64,000 nucleotides of DNA from Modestobacter italicus. GTDB taxonomy: Bacteria > Actinomycetota > Actinomycetes > Mycobacteriales > Geodermatophilaceae. Every line of letters begins with the position of its first letter. Within the stretch, counting starts at the first letter, position 1. The notes beneath the pieces were generated by a model. It had not been told where the DNA came from, did not search any database, and saw only the letters and a list, made by a program, of their open reading frames with translations. The DNA is taken from positions 2,604,001 through 2,668,000 of the forward strand of contig NC_017955.1 in assembly GCF_000306785.1 (NCBI RefSeq), in the 5' to 3' direction. Shown piece by piece: positions 53,459-62,283 of this stretch. The position numbers and the translations under genes were made by a program.

Positions 53459-54531
53459 CCGCGCCGGCGACCGGCCCGCGGCCCGGCGACGGGCCGCCGG
53501 ACTCGGTGCGGTCCGTCGGCGGCGTGCGCGTCGTCCCGGTCCCGGAGTGGGACGAGCTGGTCCGGCGGCTCGGCGGCCTGGACACGTACACGCGGGCGGC
53601 CTACTACGGTGCCTCCGCCCTGCTGGAGCCACCCGGCACGCGGCCGGTGCTGGTCCACTACCGGGACTCCGACGGCGAGGTGGCCCTGGCCCTCCTCCTG
53701 CGGCCGCTGGCCGACGGTGCTGGCTGGGACGCCATCAGCGCGTACGGGTACGGCGGTCCGGTCGCGCGGGACGAACCCCGGCCGGCCTCCTTCGGGCTGG
53801 CCCTCGACGCCTGGGCCCGGGCGAACGGGGTGGTCACCACCTTCCTCCGGCTGCACCCGGTGCTGGGCAACGCCCGCCTGGTGCCGGCCACCGCGGAGCT
53901 CGTCCGGCTCGGCACCACCGTGTTGTGGGACGTCTCGCCCGGGCGCGACCTCGCCGGGAACCTGCACCCCCACCACCGGCGGGCTGCCCGGCGGGCCGAC
54001 CGGGCCGGTGTCGTGGTGACCGTCGCCTCCCGGCCGCAGTCCCTCGAGCCGTTCCGCAAGCTGTACGAGCTGACGATGCGGCGCAACGAAGCCGACCCGT
54101 TCTTCTTCTTCCCGGAGGCCTACTGGGAGGCCCTGCTCGCCGACGACGCGGTGCTCGAACCGGTCCTGGTCGAGGGACGGCTGGACGGCGAGCTGATCTC
54201 CGCCCTGCTCTGCTTCGTGCACGGCCCCCGGCTGCACTACCACCTCGGCGGGTCCGACGAGACGGCCCGGTCGCTCGGGGCCTCCAACCGGTGCTTCCTC
54301 GCCGCAGCCCAGTGGGCGCAGTCGCGGGCGATGACCGGGTTCCACCTCGGCGGGGGACTGGGTGGCCGGACCGACTCCCCGCTGCAGGTCTTCAAGCAGC
54401 GGTTCGACCCCGACGGCGCCCCGCTGCCCTTCCACATCGCCAAGATCGTCCACGACGAGCGTCGCTACCGGGAGCTCGCCGGCACGGCGTCGACGGCCGG
54501 GTTCTTCCCGCCATGGCGACGCACCAGTTGA
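53455..54531 (+). CDS. FemAB/GNAT-like acyltransferase (Acetyltransf_6 type), copy 2
   Basis: 358 aa from ATG 53455. HPHHRRAARRADRAGVVVTV is the basic helix of FemAB-like GNAT proteins; LYELTMRRNEADPFFFFPEA and LVEGRLDGELISALLCFVHG are the second-GNAT-domain features. The family adds amino-acid or acyl groups to sugars or to peptidoglycan precursors. The length is typical. It is the second of its kind in the locus (compare 34777). It overlaps the flippase gene by 4 bases. Confidence 0.8.
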   Translation: MTAPATGPRPGDGPPDSVRSVGGVRVVPVPEWDELVRRLGGLDTYTRAAYYGASALLEPPGTRPVLVHYRDSDGEVALALLLRPLADGAGWDAISAYGYGGPVARDEPRPASFGLALDAWARANGVVTTFLRLHPVLGNARLVPATAELVRLGTTVLWDVSPGRDLAGNLHPHHRRAARRADRAGVVVTVASRPQSLEPFRKLYELTMRRNEADPFFFFPEAYWEALLADDAVLEPVLVEGRLDGELISALLCFVHGPRLHYHLGGSDETARSLGASNRCFLAAAQWAQSRAMTGFHLGGGLGGRTDSPLQVFKQRFDPDGAPLPFHIAKIVHDERRYRELAGTASTAGFFPPWRRTS

Positions 54532-54542
54532 CGCGGAGCCGG

Positions 54543-55124
54543 TCAGCACGACTGCCGCAGTGCGGCAGCCCCCAGGCCACCGGCCTCGCCGACCACAGCA
54601 GACGCCCACCGGCGGAGCCCCATGTCCGCCCGGGCGTCGGCCACCGCCACGTCGGCGTCGGTGCACCGGCGGACGAGGATGCCGGCGCGCACCACGTGGT
54701 AGCTGTTGGTCACCACGGTGATGCGCCGCCACCCCTGCTCGGCGACCAGGGCTCCCAGCGACCGGGCCTCGGCACGGGTGTCCGCGCCCGCGGCGGTGAA
54801 GCAGTACACCTCCAGGTCCCCGGGCTCGCTGCACAGTGCCCGCGCCGGCTCGTTGTCCGCTCCCCCGGCGACGGACACGACGAGGACCCCCGCGCCGTCG
54901 GCGGCCAGCCGGGTCGCGACGGGCAGCCGCGTCGACGCGTCACCGGCGAGGACGACGACCGCGTCGCTGCCCCCCACCGACCCAGTGGGCGGGTACACGA
55001 ACAGCCGGAGTGCGAGCGCGACGCCGAGCGCCAGCGCCAGGGCGAGCCCCATCAGCCACCGGCGACGGACCGACCACCGCCGTCGTCGGACCGGCTGGTC
55101 CTGCCCCCGGCGGCGCACGCGCAC
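54543..55124 (-). CDS. YdcF-like DUF218 membrane protein
   Basis: 193 aa from GTG 55124. An Arg-rich N-terminus is followed by a single TM helix (LMGLALALALGVALALRLFV). The DUF218 domain starts SDAVVVLAGDASTRLPVATR and has ITVVTNSYHVVRAGILVRRC; ADTRAEARSLGALVAEQGWR is another conserved block. The family includes YdcF and SanA, membrane-anchored proteins acting in envelope assembly. It is convergent with the FemAB-like gene and divergent from the beta-helix gene. Confidence 0.82.
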   Translation of the reverse strand: MRVRRRGQDQPVRRRRWSVRRRWLMGLALALALGVALALRLFVYPPTGSVGGSDAVVVLAGDASTRLPVATRLAADGAGVLVVSVAGGADNEPARALCSEPGDLEVYCFTAAGADTRAEARSLGALVAEQGWRRITVVTNSYHVVRAGILVRRCTDADVAVADARADMGLRRWASAVVGEAGGLGAAALRQSC

Positions 55125-55201
55125 CCCGGCGAGTGTGCCAGCGGGAGCGCGGCTGCGGTCCCTCCGCGCGCTCCCCGTCCGGTCCCCGCAGGTGCGGTCC
55201 G

Positions 55202-56698
55202 GTGACGGTGAGCGCGTCGCCGGCGCCGCCGCTGCCCGGCACCCCAACCCGTCGCCGACACCAACGCACGTTCGTCGCGGCCGGGTCGGCCGTGGTGCTG
55301 GCCGGGGCGCTGGTGCTGGCCACCACGACCGGCGACGGAACCGACCCCTACCTGGCGGTCACCGTCAGCGGCGGACTGGTCCTGGCGACCGGGTCCGGCT
55401 TCCCCGCGGGCGAGCCGGCCGTGCTGACGGCCCGATCGGACGAGGGCAGTGCGTCGGTGTGGGTCACCGCGGCCGGCGACGGGGGCCTCGACGCCGCGTT
55501 CCGGCCCCCGGCCGGCTTCACCGGCGACGTCGCGGTGTCCGCCACGGCCGACGCGGGCCGTGCCGAGGACACCGTGGCCGTGCCCCCCGGTCCGCCCGCT
55601 CCGCCGTCCTCCGCCCCGGCCGGACCGGCCGCCGTGCCGATGACCGGTCCACCGGCCGCGGACACGGTCCCTCCCACGGTGTCCGGGCTGCCGGAGTCGC
55701 AGGTCCCCGCCGACATCGCAGCCGACTGCTCGGTCGACGTCACCGAGGCGTTGAACGACTGGCTCGCCTCGGTCCCCGACGGCAGCCAGGTCGACCTGGG
55801 CCGCGAGGGGTGCTATCGGGTGGACGGCTCGCTGCGCCTCGACGGCCGCCGCGATCTCGTGATCGCGGGTAACAGCTCGACCCTCCGGGCCGGGGTGACG
55901 GCGCCCGCAGGCACCAACCGCGCGCAGTGGTATTTGGAGTACGGCAGCAACATCACCCTGCGGGACATGACGCTGGTCGGGGTCGCCCCCGCGGCCGAGT
56001 TCGACGCCGACCACGAGTGGGACCACAACATCTTCATCCGGGGCACCCGCACCGTCACCGTGGAGAACGTGCACGGCAGGCGGGCCCAGGGCGACTTCAT
56101 CGCCATCGCGCAGGGGGCGGACAACACCACGATCCCCAGCGACATCACCATCCGGAACGTCTCCGCCGAGACGATCGGGCGGATGGGGATCTCCTGCGTC
56201 GCCTGCGACGGGGTGTCGGTGTCCGGCAGCGTCTTCAACGACATCGCCTACCACGTCTTCGACCTGGAGCTGCAGGGTGACGACTGGCCGGGCCGGGACG
56301 TGACGTACACCGGCAACACCGTCGGCAGCCACGGCTGGGCCTTCTTCTCCGTCGGCGCCCCCACCCCGACGCGCCGCAACGACCTGTCGGGCATCACCAT
56401 CACCGGCAACACCGTGACGATGCCGGGGTCCGACGTGGAGAACTGCCAGCCGTCGATCAGCTTCCGGGCGAACACCGTCCCGGCCGACACCGTCACCATC
56501 ACCGACAACCGTCTCCTCTCGCACAGCGACGGGGTGCTGGTGCGGCGGGCGTCGGACGTGACCGTCCGCGGGAACACCGCGACGCTCGCCGAACCGGGCT
56601 GCGGCGACCCCGTGGGGTTCCGCACCTCGGACGTCGACGACCCGGATGTCGGCGGCAACGACGTGACCGGCTACCGGACAGCACAGGAGGTCGAGTAG
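55202..56698 (+). CDS. membrane-anchored right-handed parallel beta-helix protein
   Basis: 498 aa from GTG 55202 (GTG 55208 also possible). One TM helix (FVAAGSAVVLAGALVLATTT), then a small beta domain (SGGLVLATGSGFPAGEPAVL) and a Pro/Ala-rich linker. The beta-helix has repeated rungs such as SNITLRDMTLVGVAPAAEFD, SDITIRNVSAETIGRMGISC and SGITITGNTVTMPGSDVENC. This is the pectate-lyase/tailspike-like fold often used by polysaccharide lyases or hydrolases. No catalytic triad can be assigned. Its TAG overlaps the GTG of the GT4 gene by one base. Confidence 0.8.
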   Translation: MTVSASPAPPLPGTPTRRRHQRTFVAAGSAVVLAGALVLATTTGDGTDPYLAVTVSGGLVLATGSGFPAGEPAVLTARSDEGSASVWVTAAGDGGLDAAFRPPAGFTGDVAVSATADAGRAEDTVAVPPGPPAPPSSAPAGPAAVPMTGPPAADTVPPTVSGLPESQVPADIAADCSVDVTEALNDWLASVPDGSQVDLGREGCYRVDGSLRLDGRRDLVIAGNSSTLRAGVTAPAGTNRAQWYLEYGSNITLRDMTLVGVAPAAEFDADHEWDHNIFIRGTRTVTVENVHGRRAQGDFIAIAQGADNTTIPSDITIRNVSAETIGRMGISCVACDGVSVSGSVFNDIAYHVFDLELQGDDWPGRDVTYTGNTVGSHGWAFFSVGAPTPTRRNDLSGITITGNTVTMPGSDVENCQPSISFRANTVPADTVTITDNRLLSHSDGVLVRRASDVTVRGNTATLAEPGCGDPVGFRTSDVDDPDVGGNDVTGYRTAQEVE

Positions 56699-57942
56699 TG
56701 ACCGGAAGCGGATCAGCCGACGGCCCCGCGGTGCCGGGTCCCCGGGGGCGCCGGCCGGCGACCGGAGGCCGCCCCCGCGTCGTCTACGGCATCACGGTGC
56801 CGCAGTCGGCGGCGACCCTCCTCCGGGGCCAGCTCGGCTGGTTCCGCACCCAGGGCTGGGACGTCCACCTCGTGACCTCCCCCGGCGGTCCGCTGGACGC
56901 CGTGGTCGACCGCGAGCGCGTGACCGTGCACCGGCTGCCCATGGCGCGGGAGACCCGGCCGCTCGCCGACCTCGTGGCGCTGGTGCGCTGGGTGGTCCTG
57001 CTGCGCCGGCTGCGACCCGACGTGCTCAACGTCGGCACGCCCAAGGCCGGGCTGCTCGGGACCCTCGCCGGCTGGCTCGCCCGGGTGCCGGTCCGCGTCT
57101 ACGTCATGCGCGGCCTCCGGCTCCAGGGCGCCCGCAGCCGCGGTCAGCGCGCCGTGCTGTGGGCGGCGGAGCGGCTGAGCGTGGGACTCGCCACCGACGT
57201 GGTGTGCGTCAGCCACAGCCTCCGGGAGGAGGCGACGGCGTTGCGGCTCTTCGGCCGGCGGGACCGGCCGGTCGTGCTGGCCGCGGGGAGCAGCAACGGG
57301 GTCGACCCCGGGCGCTGGGATCCGGGGTTCAGCGCGGCGGACCGGGACGCCGTCCGGGCCGGCTGGGGTGCGGCGCCGGGCGACCTGGTCGTGGGGTTCG
57401 TCGGCCGGGTCGCCTTCGACAAGGGCGTGCAGGACCTGCTCGCGGCCTTCGGGCCATTGACCGACCTGCCCGTCCGGCTGCTGCTGCTGGGCCCGGTCGA
57501 GGACGAGGAGCTGCGCGGGGCGATCACGGCGCTGGGCGAGCGCGTGACCAGGATCGAGGACTGGACCTTCGACCTGGACCACGTCTACGTCGGCATCGAC
57601 GTGCTGTGCCTGCCCACCCGTCGGGAGGGGTTCCCCAACGTCGTCCTCGAGGCGGCCCTGGCCGAGGTCCCCAGCATCACCACCACCGCGACGGGTGCCC
57701 GCGACTCCGTCGTCCCGGGGGTCACCGGGTGGCTCGTGGAGACCGGTGACGTCGACGGGCTCGCCACCGCGATCCGGGCCTGCGTCGCGGACCGCGAGGG
57801 GGTCCGGGTCGCCGGCCGGGCGGCCCGGGCGCGGGCGCTGAGCGACTTCCGGCCAACGACGATCTGGTCGGGTCTCGAGCAGCTCTACCGGAGCGGGTCG
57901 CCGACGCCGCCCGGGAGCCGGAGCGCGTCGAGGAACGGCTGA
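56698..57942 (+). CDS. GT4-family glycosyltransferase, copy 2
   Basis: 414 aa from GTG 56698. It has PRVVYGITVPQSAATLLRGQ at the start, VGFVGRVAFDKGVQDLLAAF and the E-x7-E motif RREGFPNVVLEAALAEVPSI. It is paralogous to the product of 36976-38190 over the whole length, with a 26-residue extra N-terminus. It adds a sugar to the lipid-linked intermediate. The last 58 bases overlap the end of the convergent GT gene. Confidence 0.92.
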   Translation: MTGSGSADGPAVPGPRGRRPATGGRPRVVYGITVPQSAATLLRGQLGWFRTQGWDVHLVTSPGGPLDAVVDRERVTVHRLPMARETRPLADLVALVRWVVLLRRLRPDVLNVGTPKAGLLGTLAGWLARVPVRVYVMRGLRLQGARSRGQRAVLWAAERLSVGLATDVVCVSHSLREEATALRLFGRRDRPVVLAAGSSNGVDPGRWDPGFSAADRDAVRAGWGAAPGDLVVGFVGRVAFDKGVQDLLAAFGPLTDLPVRLLLLGPVEDEELRGAITALGERVTRIEDWTFDLDHVYVGIDVLCLPTRREGFPNVVLEAALAEVPSITTTATGARDSVVPGVTGWLVETGDVDGLATAIRACVADREGVRVAGRAARARALSDFRPTTIWSGLEQLYRSGSPTPPGSRSASRNG

Positions 57943-58955
57943 CGCCACGCGCCGAAGCTGTAGTGCTCCTCGACGGCCCGTCGCGCACCCCGGCCGCGTG
58001 CCCGGCGGTCGGCCGCCGGCTCGGTCAGCAGGCCGGTCAGGGCGTCCACCCAGGCACCGTGGTCGGTGGCGGCACAGCCGCCCAGCTGGTCGACGACCTG
58101 GGCGTTGACCCCCACCGGGGACGCGCACACCGGCAGTCCGGCAGCCCCGTACTGGAGCAGCTTGTAGGCGCACTTGCCGCGGGTGAACGGAGTGTCCGGG
58201 AGCGGCATGATGCCGCAGTCGGCCTCGACGAGGAGGGCGTCGGTGCGCGGGCCCGCCCAGGTGACCCGGTCGACCATGGCGTCGAGGTCGCCGAGGGGGC
58301 GGTTCCCCGCACTGATCACCAGCAGCCGTGCGCCGGTGCTCCGGTGCACCTGCAGCAGTGCCGGTGCCACGGAGGCCAGGTAGCCCTCCGTCGACGGGGA
58401 CCCCAGCCACACCAGGCGGGGCACCGCTCCGACGGCGTACTCCTGCTTCTGCGGGTAGGCCGTGGGATCGACGCAACTGGGGATGACGGTCACGTCGGGG
58501 TTCCGCTCGGCTGCAGCCTCGGCGAGGTGCACGTTGCCGGCGATCACCAGGTCCGCGGCGGCCACGGCCCGGGCCCACACCGCCGACTGGCCCAGGAACC
58601 GGTGCAGGCCGGCGCGGCGGTCGGCGTAAAGCGCGTCGTCGAAGTCGTACACCCCCCAGCCGGCCCGCCGCAGCAGGCTGCTCTCCAGCCGCCCCCCGGT
58701 GAACGGCCCCATGGAACGGGACACCAGGAGCCGCTCGGGTGCCGGACCCCGGCGGAGGCCCTGCAGCCGGGTCTCGGCACGGAGGACGCCGAGGGGTCGC
58801 CGGGCCAGGGTCCCCGGCCGGACGTTCGACGTCCCCAGGTAGGTGGAGACGACGGGCTCAAGACCGAGGAACCGCATCCAGTCCAGCACCCGGACCCGCG
58901 TGCTGGCCCCAGTCGGGCCGTACGAGGCGGCGACCACGAGCGGTGCCGCGGTCAC
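57885..58955 (-). CDS. glycosyltransferase (GT4-like), convergent with GT4 copy 2
   Basis: 356 aa. The N-terminal half includes VVAASYGPTGASTRVRVLDW and GWGVYDFDDALYADRRAGLH; the C-terminal half has VPRLVWLGSPSTEGYLASVA, CGIMPLPDTPFTRGKCAYKL and LQYGAAGLPVCASPVGVNAQ. It resembles the glycosyltransferases of actinobacterial exopolysaccharide loci that carry a KxxLLQY-G block. It overlaps the previous gene by 58 bases at the 3-prime ends, so the two tails are antisense. Donor and acceptor are unknown. Confidence 0.85.
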   Translation of the reverse strand: MTAAPLVVAASYGPTGASTRVRVLDWMRFLGLEPVVSTYLGTSNVRPGTLARRPLGVLRAETRLQGLRRGPAPERLLVSRSMGPFTGGRLESSLLRRAGWGVYDFDDALYADRRAGLHRFLGQSAVWARAVAAADLVIAGNVHLAEAAAERNPDVTVIPSCVDPTAYPQKQEYAVGAVPRLVWLGSPSTEGYLASVAPALLQVHRSTGARLLVISAGNRPLGDLDAMVDRVTWAGPRTDALLVEADCGIMPLPDTPFTRGKCAYKLLQYGAAGLPVCASPVGVNAQVVDQLGGCAATDHGAWVDALTGLLTEPAADRRARGRGARRAVEEHYSFGAWRQPFLDALRLPGGVGDPLR

Positions 58956-59024
58956 CGGCTGCGCCCCGTCCGCCCGTCCACCGCGCCACGCTACTGCGGC
59001 GCCGCCCTCTGCAGGGCGGGTTCG

Positions 59025-59318
59025 TCAGCGGCCGTCGTCCCCGGCGGGGACCTGCCCGCAGGTCCGGGGCTCGCGGTCGTGCCCGGCAGGGTGCCCGCGG
59101 TGCAGCCCGTCCGGGGCCGACCCGGGCGCGACCTCCCGCAGCGGTGGTTCGGCGCCCGCTGTCCGGTGGGCCTCCTGGAGGTCGTCGGCCTCCCGCAGCC
59201 GACGACCGATGAGCCGACCGGCGACGACGACGACCACCGGCCAGCTGGCGGCGGCGGCGACGAGCAGCGCGTTCACCGGTGCGTCCCGCGCCGAGGACCG
59301 GGCGGTGCGGGTGTCCAT
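59025..59318 (-). CDS. small single-TM membrane protein of unknown function
   Basis: 97 aa from the ATG at 59318 (15 codons more are possible to 59363). A membrane helix (VNALLVAAAASWPVVVVVAG) is followed by an Arg-rich stretch and a long hydrophilic tail with four His. I recognise no family. It is a single gene on the minus strand between the exopolysaccharide locus and the DUF202 genes, and it may be a real gene or a chance frame. Confidence 0.45.
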   Translation of the reverse strand: MDTRTARSSARDAPVNALLVAAAASWPVVVVVAGRLIGRRLREADDLQEAHRTAGAEPPLREVAPGSAPDGLHRGHPAGHDREPRTCGQVPAGDDGR

Positions 59319-59410
59319 GTCCAGCCCACGGGGATCCCTCCCGGTACACGGCCGATCACGCATACGACACTACCCGCGTCACCGGCCCGGTGCCCCCGTC
59401 GCGCCGTGTC

Positions 59411-59746
59411 TCACCCGAGGACGAACGCCAGCGCCAGCAGGCCGGTGACCACCCCGCTGCCGGCGAGGGCGGCCATCGGCAGGCCACCGGCGCGGGAGGC
59501 GGCCAGCGCGCCGCGGGCGTCCGGCCCGCGCCGGGCGGTCCGGTACCGCCGCGCGGCCCGCCAGCCGACCGCCACCGCTTGGAGCAGGCCGAGCCCGGCG
59601 AGCGCGAAGGCCAGCCCGCCGAGCGTGGGCGCGGCCAGCCGGCCGGCACCGACCGCGGCCACCGCCAGCGCCAGCGACGTCCGCCGCCAGGCCAGGGCGG
59701 TGCGCTCGGCCTGCAGGCCGGGGTCGGGGGCCGGCGGGCTGCTCAC
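59411..59746 (-). CDS. DUF202 membrane protein (second of pair)
   Basis: 111 aa from GTG 59746, overlapping the upstream DUF202 gene by 4 bases (GTGA). It has the family start LQAERTALAWRRTSLALAVA (E-R-T-x-L-A-W-x-R-T) and three hydrophobic segments. DUF202/YidH proteins are small inner-membrane proteins of unknown function, usually in pairs as here. Confidence 0.85.
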   Translation of the reverse strand: MSSPPAPDPGLQAERTALAWRRTSLALAVAAVGAGRLAAPTLGGLAFALAGLGLLQAVAVGWRAARRYRTARRGPDARGALAASRAGGLPMAALAGSGVVTGLLALAFVLG

Positions 59747-60123
59747 CGCAGCAGCAGGCCGAGCAGCAGCAGGACCCCGGCGGCCAGCGTCCCGGCCGCG
59801 ATCACCGGGCTGAGCAGCGGGGAGGGCAGCGGCCGGCGGCGGCGCACCGCCCGCTCGGTGGCCGCCCAGCCCCACCACGCCTGGACCGGGGCCAGCACGC
59901 CCAGGCCGACGAGCAGCAGGGCGCAGGCCAGCCGCAGCCCCCCGGCGATCGGCACGTCCAGGGCCTCCAGCGCGACCCCGGCGGCCGACAGCGCCAGCGA
60001 CGTCCGGATCCAGGCCAGGAAGGTGCGCTCGTTGGCCAGGCTGAACCGGGGGTCCGGCTCGTCGCCCACGCCGTACACCGACCGCGGGAACCGGGCCCGG
60101 CCCGGCCCGCTCGTGCTGGTCAC
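59743..60123 (-). CDS. DUF202 membrane protein (YidH-like)
   Basis: 126 aa. PDPRFSLANERTFLAWIRTS LALSAAG has the conserved N-E-R-T-F-L-A-W-x-R-T-S-L motif of YidH. There are three TM helices, the last being PVIAAGTLAAGVLLLLGLLL. It is the first gene of the pair, overlapping the next by 4 bases. The function of the family is not known. Confidence 0.92.
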   Translation of the reverse strand: MTSTSGPGRARFPRSVYGVGDEPDPRFSLANERTFLAWIRTSLALSAAGVALEALDVPIAGGLRLACALLLVGLGVLAPVQAWWGWAATERAVRRRRPLPSPLLSPVIAAGTLAAGVLLLLGLLLR

Positions 60124-60174
60124 CGCACTCCCCCGCGTCCTCGACCCGTCGCCGAGGAGTGGACCACAGCCGGT

Positions 60175-61878
60175 TCAGCTGCGGATCTCGGGGAGGTCGT
60201 CGTCCCGCCACTCCGCCGGTCCGGTCTCCGCCGCACCCGCCAGGGCCTCCTCCCGGCCGCGGAGCTCGACCCGGCGGATCTTCCCGGAGATGGTCTTGGG
60301 CAGCTCGGCGAACTCGATCCGGCGCACCCGCTGGAAGGGTGCCAGGTGCTCGCGGGCGTACCGCAGGATCGACACCGCGGTCTCCCGGGTGGGTTCGTGC
60401 CCGGGCGCGAGGCTGATGTACGCCTTGGGCACGGCCAGCCGGATGGCGTCCGGCGCCGGCACCACCGCCGCCTCCGCGACGGCCGGGTGCTCGATGAGGA
60501 CCGACTCCAGCTCGAAGGGGCTGATCTTGTAGTCCGAGGCCTTGAAGACGTCGTCGGTCCGGCCGACGTAGGTCACGTACCCGTCGGCGTCCACGCTGGC
60601 GACGTCGCCGGTGTGGTAGTACCCGCCGGCCATCGCCTCGGCGTTGCGCTCGGGGTGGCCGCGGTAGCCGGTCATCAGCGGCAGCGGCGAGCGGGACAGG
60701 TCCAGGCAGATCTCCCCCTCCCCCGGCCCCTCGACGCGGGCGCCGGTGAGCGGGTCGACCAGGACCACCGGGACGCCGGGCAGCGGCCGGCCCATCGAGC
60801 CGGGCACGACCGGCGACCCCGGCGTGTTGGCGATCTGCGCGGCGGTCTCGGTCTGGCCGTAGCCGTCACGGATGGTCAGCCCCCAGTGCCGCTGCACCTG
60901 GGCGATCACCTCGGGGTTGAGCGGCTCCCCGGCGCCGAGCACCTCGCGCAGCGCACCGGGCCCGCCGCTGAGGTCGGTGGTGATGAGCATCCGCCAGACG
61001 GTCGGCGGGGCGCAGAAGGAGGTGACGCCGTGCTCGGCCAGCCGGCGGAGCAGCGTCCCGGCGTCGAACCGGGCGTAGTTGGCGACGAAGACGGTGGCCT
61101 CGGCGATCCAGGGCGCGAAGAAGCAGGACCAGGCGTGCTTGGCCCAGCCCGGTGAGGAGATCGCCAGGTGCACGTCGCCGGGCTGCAGCCCCAGCCAGTA
61201 CATCGTGGTCAGGTGCCCCACCGGGTAGGAGACCTGGGTGTGCTCCACCAGCTTGGGGCGCGAGGTGGTGCCCGAGGTGAAGTACCACAGCAGCGGGTCA
61301 CCCGGCGCGGTGCCCGGGTGCGCCGCCGGCGGTGCGTCGAGCGCGGCGGCCTCCCGCAGGTCCGCCCAGCCCGCGGCCGCGCCGACGCTGATCCGGGTGT
61401 ACTCCCCGGGCACCGAGGCGAACTTCGCGGTGTCGACGGCGTTGCAGACCACGTGCCGCGCGCCGCTGCGGCCGATCCGGTCGGTGAGGTCGGTGGGGCC
61501 GACCGCCGTCGTGGTGGGCATGACCACCGCGCCCAGCTTCATGATCGCCAGCATCGACTCCCACAGCTCGACCTGGTTGCCGAGCATCAGCAGCACCGGG
61601 TCGCCCCGGCGGACGCCCCGCTCGGCCAGCCAGGCGGCCAGCCGGTCCGAGGCGCGGGACATCTCGGCGAAGCTGCGCGCGACCGTCGACCCGTCCTCCT
61701 CCACGACCACCAGGGCCGGGCGGTCGTTGCCGCGGGCGATGGCGTCGAACCAGTCCACCGCCCAGTTGAACCGCTCCCCCAGCTCCGGCCAGGTGAACTC
61801 CGCCACCGCGCGGGCGTGGTCCCCGCGCAGCGCGAGCAGCTGGTCCCGGCTGGCCCGGTACGCCGCCGTTGCGTCCAT
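60175..61878 (-). CDS. AMP-dependent acyl-CoA synthetase
   Basis: 567 aa from the ATG at 61878, after GAGGAGGTCCTG. It activates a carboxylic acid to acyl-AMP and then acyl-CoA. The ATP motif is LLWYFTSGTTSRPKLVEHTQ, A5 is IRDGYGQTETAAQ, A7 TGDVASVDADGYVTYVGRTD, A8 DVFKASDYKISPFELESVL and A10 PKTISGKIRRVEL with the catalytic Lys. It resembles the medium-chain/benzoate-type ligases by LAISSPGWAKHAWSCFFAPW; the natural acid is not determinable. It is the first gene reading leftwards from the gene-free stretch at 61.9-62.3 kb. Confidence 0.92.
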   Translation of the reverse strand: MDATAAYRASRDQLLALRGDHARAVAEFTWPELGERFNWAVDWFDAIARGNDRPALVVVEEDGSTVARSFAEMSRASDRLAAWLAERGVRRGDPVLLMLGNQVELWESMLAIMKLGAVVMPTTTAVGPTDLTDRIGRSGARHVVCNAVDTAKFASVPGEYTRISVGAAAGWADLREAAALDAPPAAHPGTAPGDPLLWYFTSGTTSRPKLVEHTQVSYPVGHLTTMYWLGLQPGDVHLAISSPGWAKHAWSCFFAPWIAEATVFVANYARFDAGTLLRRLAEHGVTSFCAPPTVWRMLITTDLSGGPGALREVLGAGEPLNPEVIAQVQRHWGLTIRDGYGQTETAAQIANTPGSPVVPGSMGRPLPGVPVVLVDPLTGARVEGPGEGEICLDLSRSPLPLMTGYRGHPERNAEAMAGGYYHTGDVASVDADGYVTYVGRTDDVFKASDYKISPFELESVLIEHPAVAEAAVVPAPDAIRLAVPKAYISLAPGHEPTRETAVSILRYAREHLAPFQRVRRIEFAELPKTISGKIRRVELRGREEALAGAAETGPAEWRDDDLPEIRS

Positions 61879-62283
61879 CAGGACCTCCTCGCGGCGCCCG
61901 CACGGCGGGTCCGACGTCGGGCCGGACGTCGCCCGGCAGGTCGACAGGGTGTCGACGTCTGTGACCGGCACCATAGACAGCCCCGGCGAGGACGCGACAG
62001 GCCGTCCGCCCCGGTCCTCGTCGGTGCCGCGCTCTGACCGGGGGTGACCGTGGGGTGCTCCCCGGCCCACCATGGGATCCGGGCGCATGTTGGGGATAAC
62101 GGTCGTCCTGCGCCCGCGGTCCGTCGACCGGTGCAGCCGGTCGGTCCGCGCCCGGGCGGCGCGGCGCCGCCGGACGCGCCGGGCGGCCGGGTCGCCGCGG
62201 CGACGGAGGCGGCGCGACCCGTAGACCGGACACCAGGCCCACCCCCACACTGACCGGCACCTGTCGGCCAGGGGGGTCCGCGC
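61879..62283. other. 405-base divergent region with a motif copy
   Basis: It lies between the acyl-CoA synthetase and MreB-like genes. No gene is seen. It contains an exact copy of TGTTGGGGATAACGGT (62088-62103), otherwise found only at 14.2-15.0 kb. The rest is GC-rich with short inverted repeats and no clear promoter. Confidence 0.5.
62088..62103 (+). repeat. motif copy 4 (TGTTGGGGATAACGGT)
   Basis: An exact 16-base match to copies at 14523 and 14977, about 47 kb away. It is 181 bases upstream of the MreB-like gene. Confidence 0.8.

Noticed and set aside
34777..58955. Exopolysaccharide locus as a prophage or integrative element
   Set aside because: No integrase, phage genes, flanking tRNA or long direct repeats; only the single IS481-type element is mobile.
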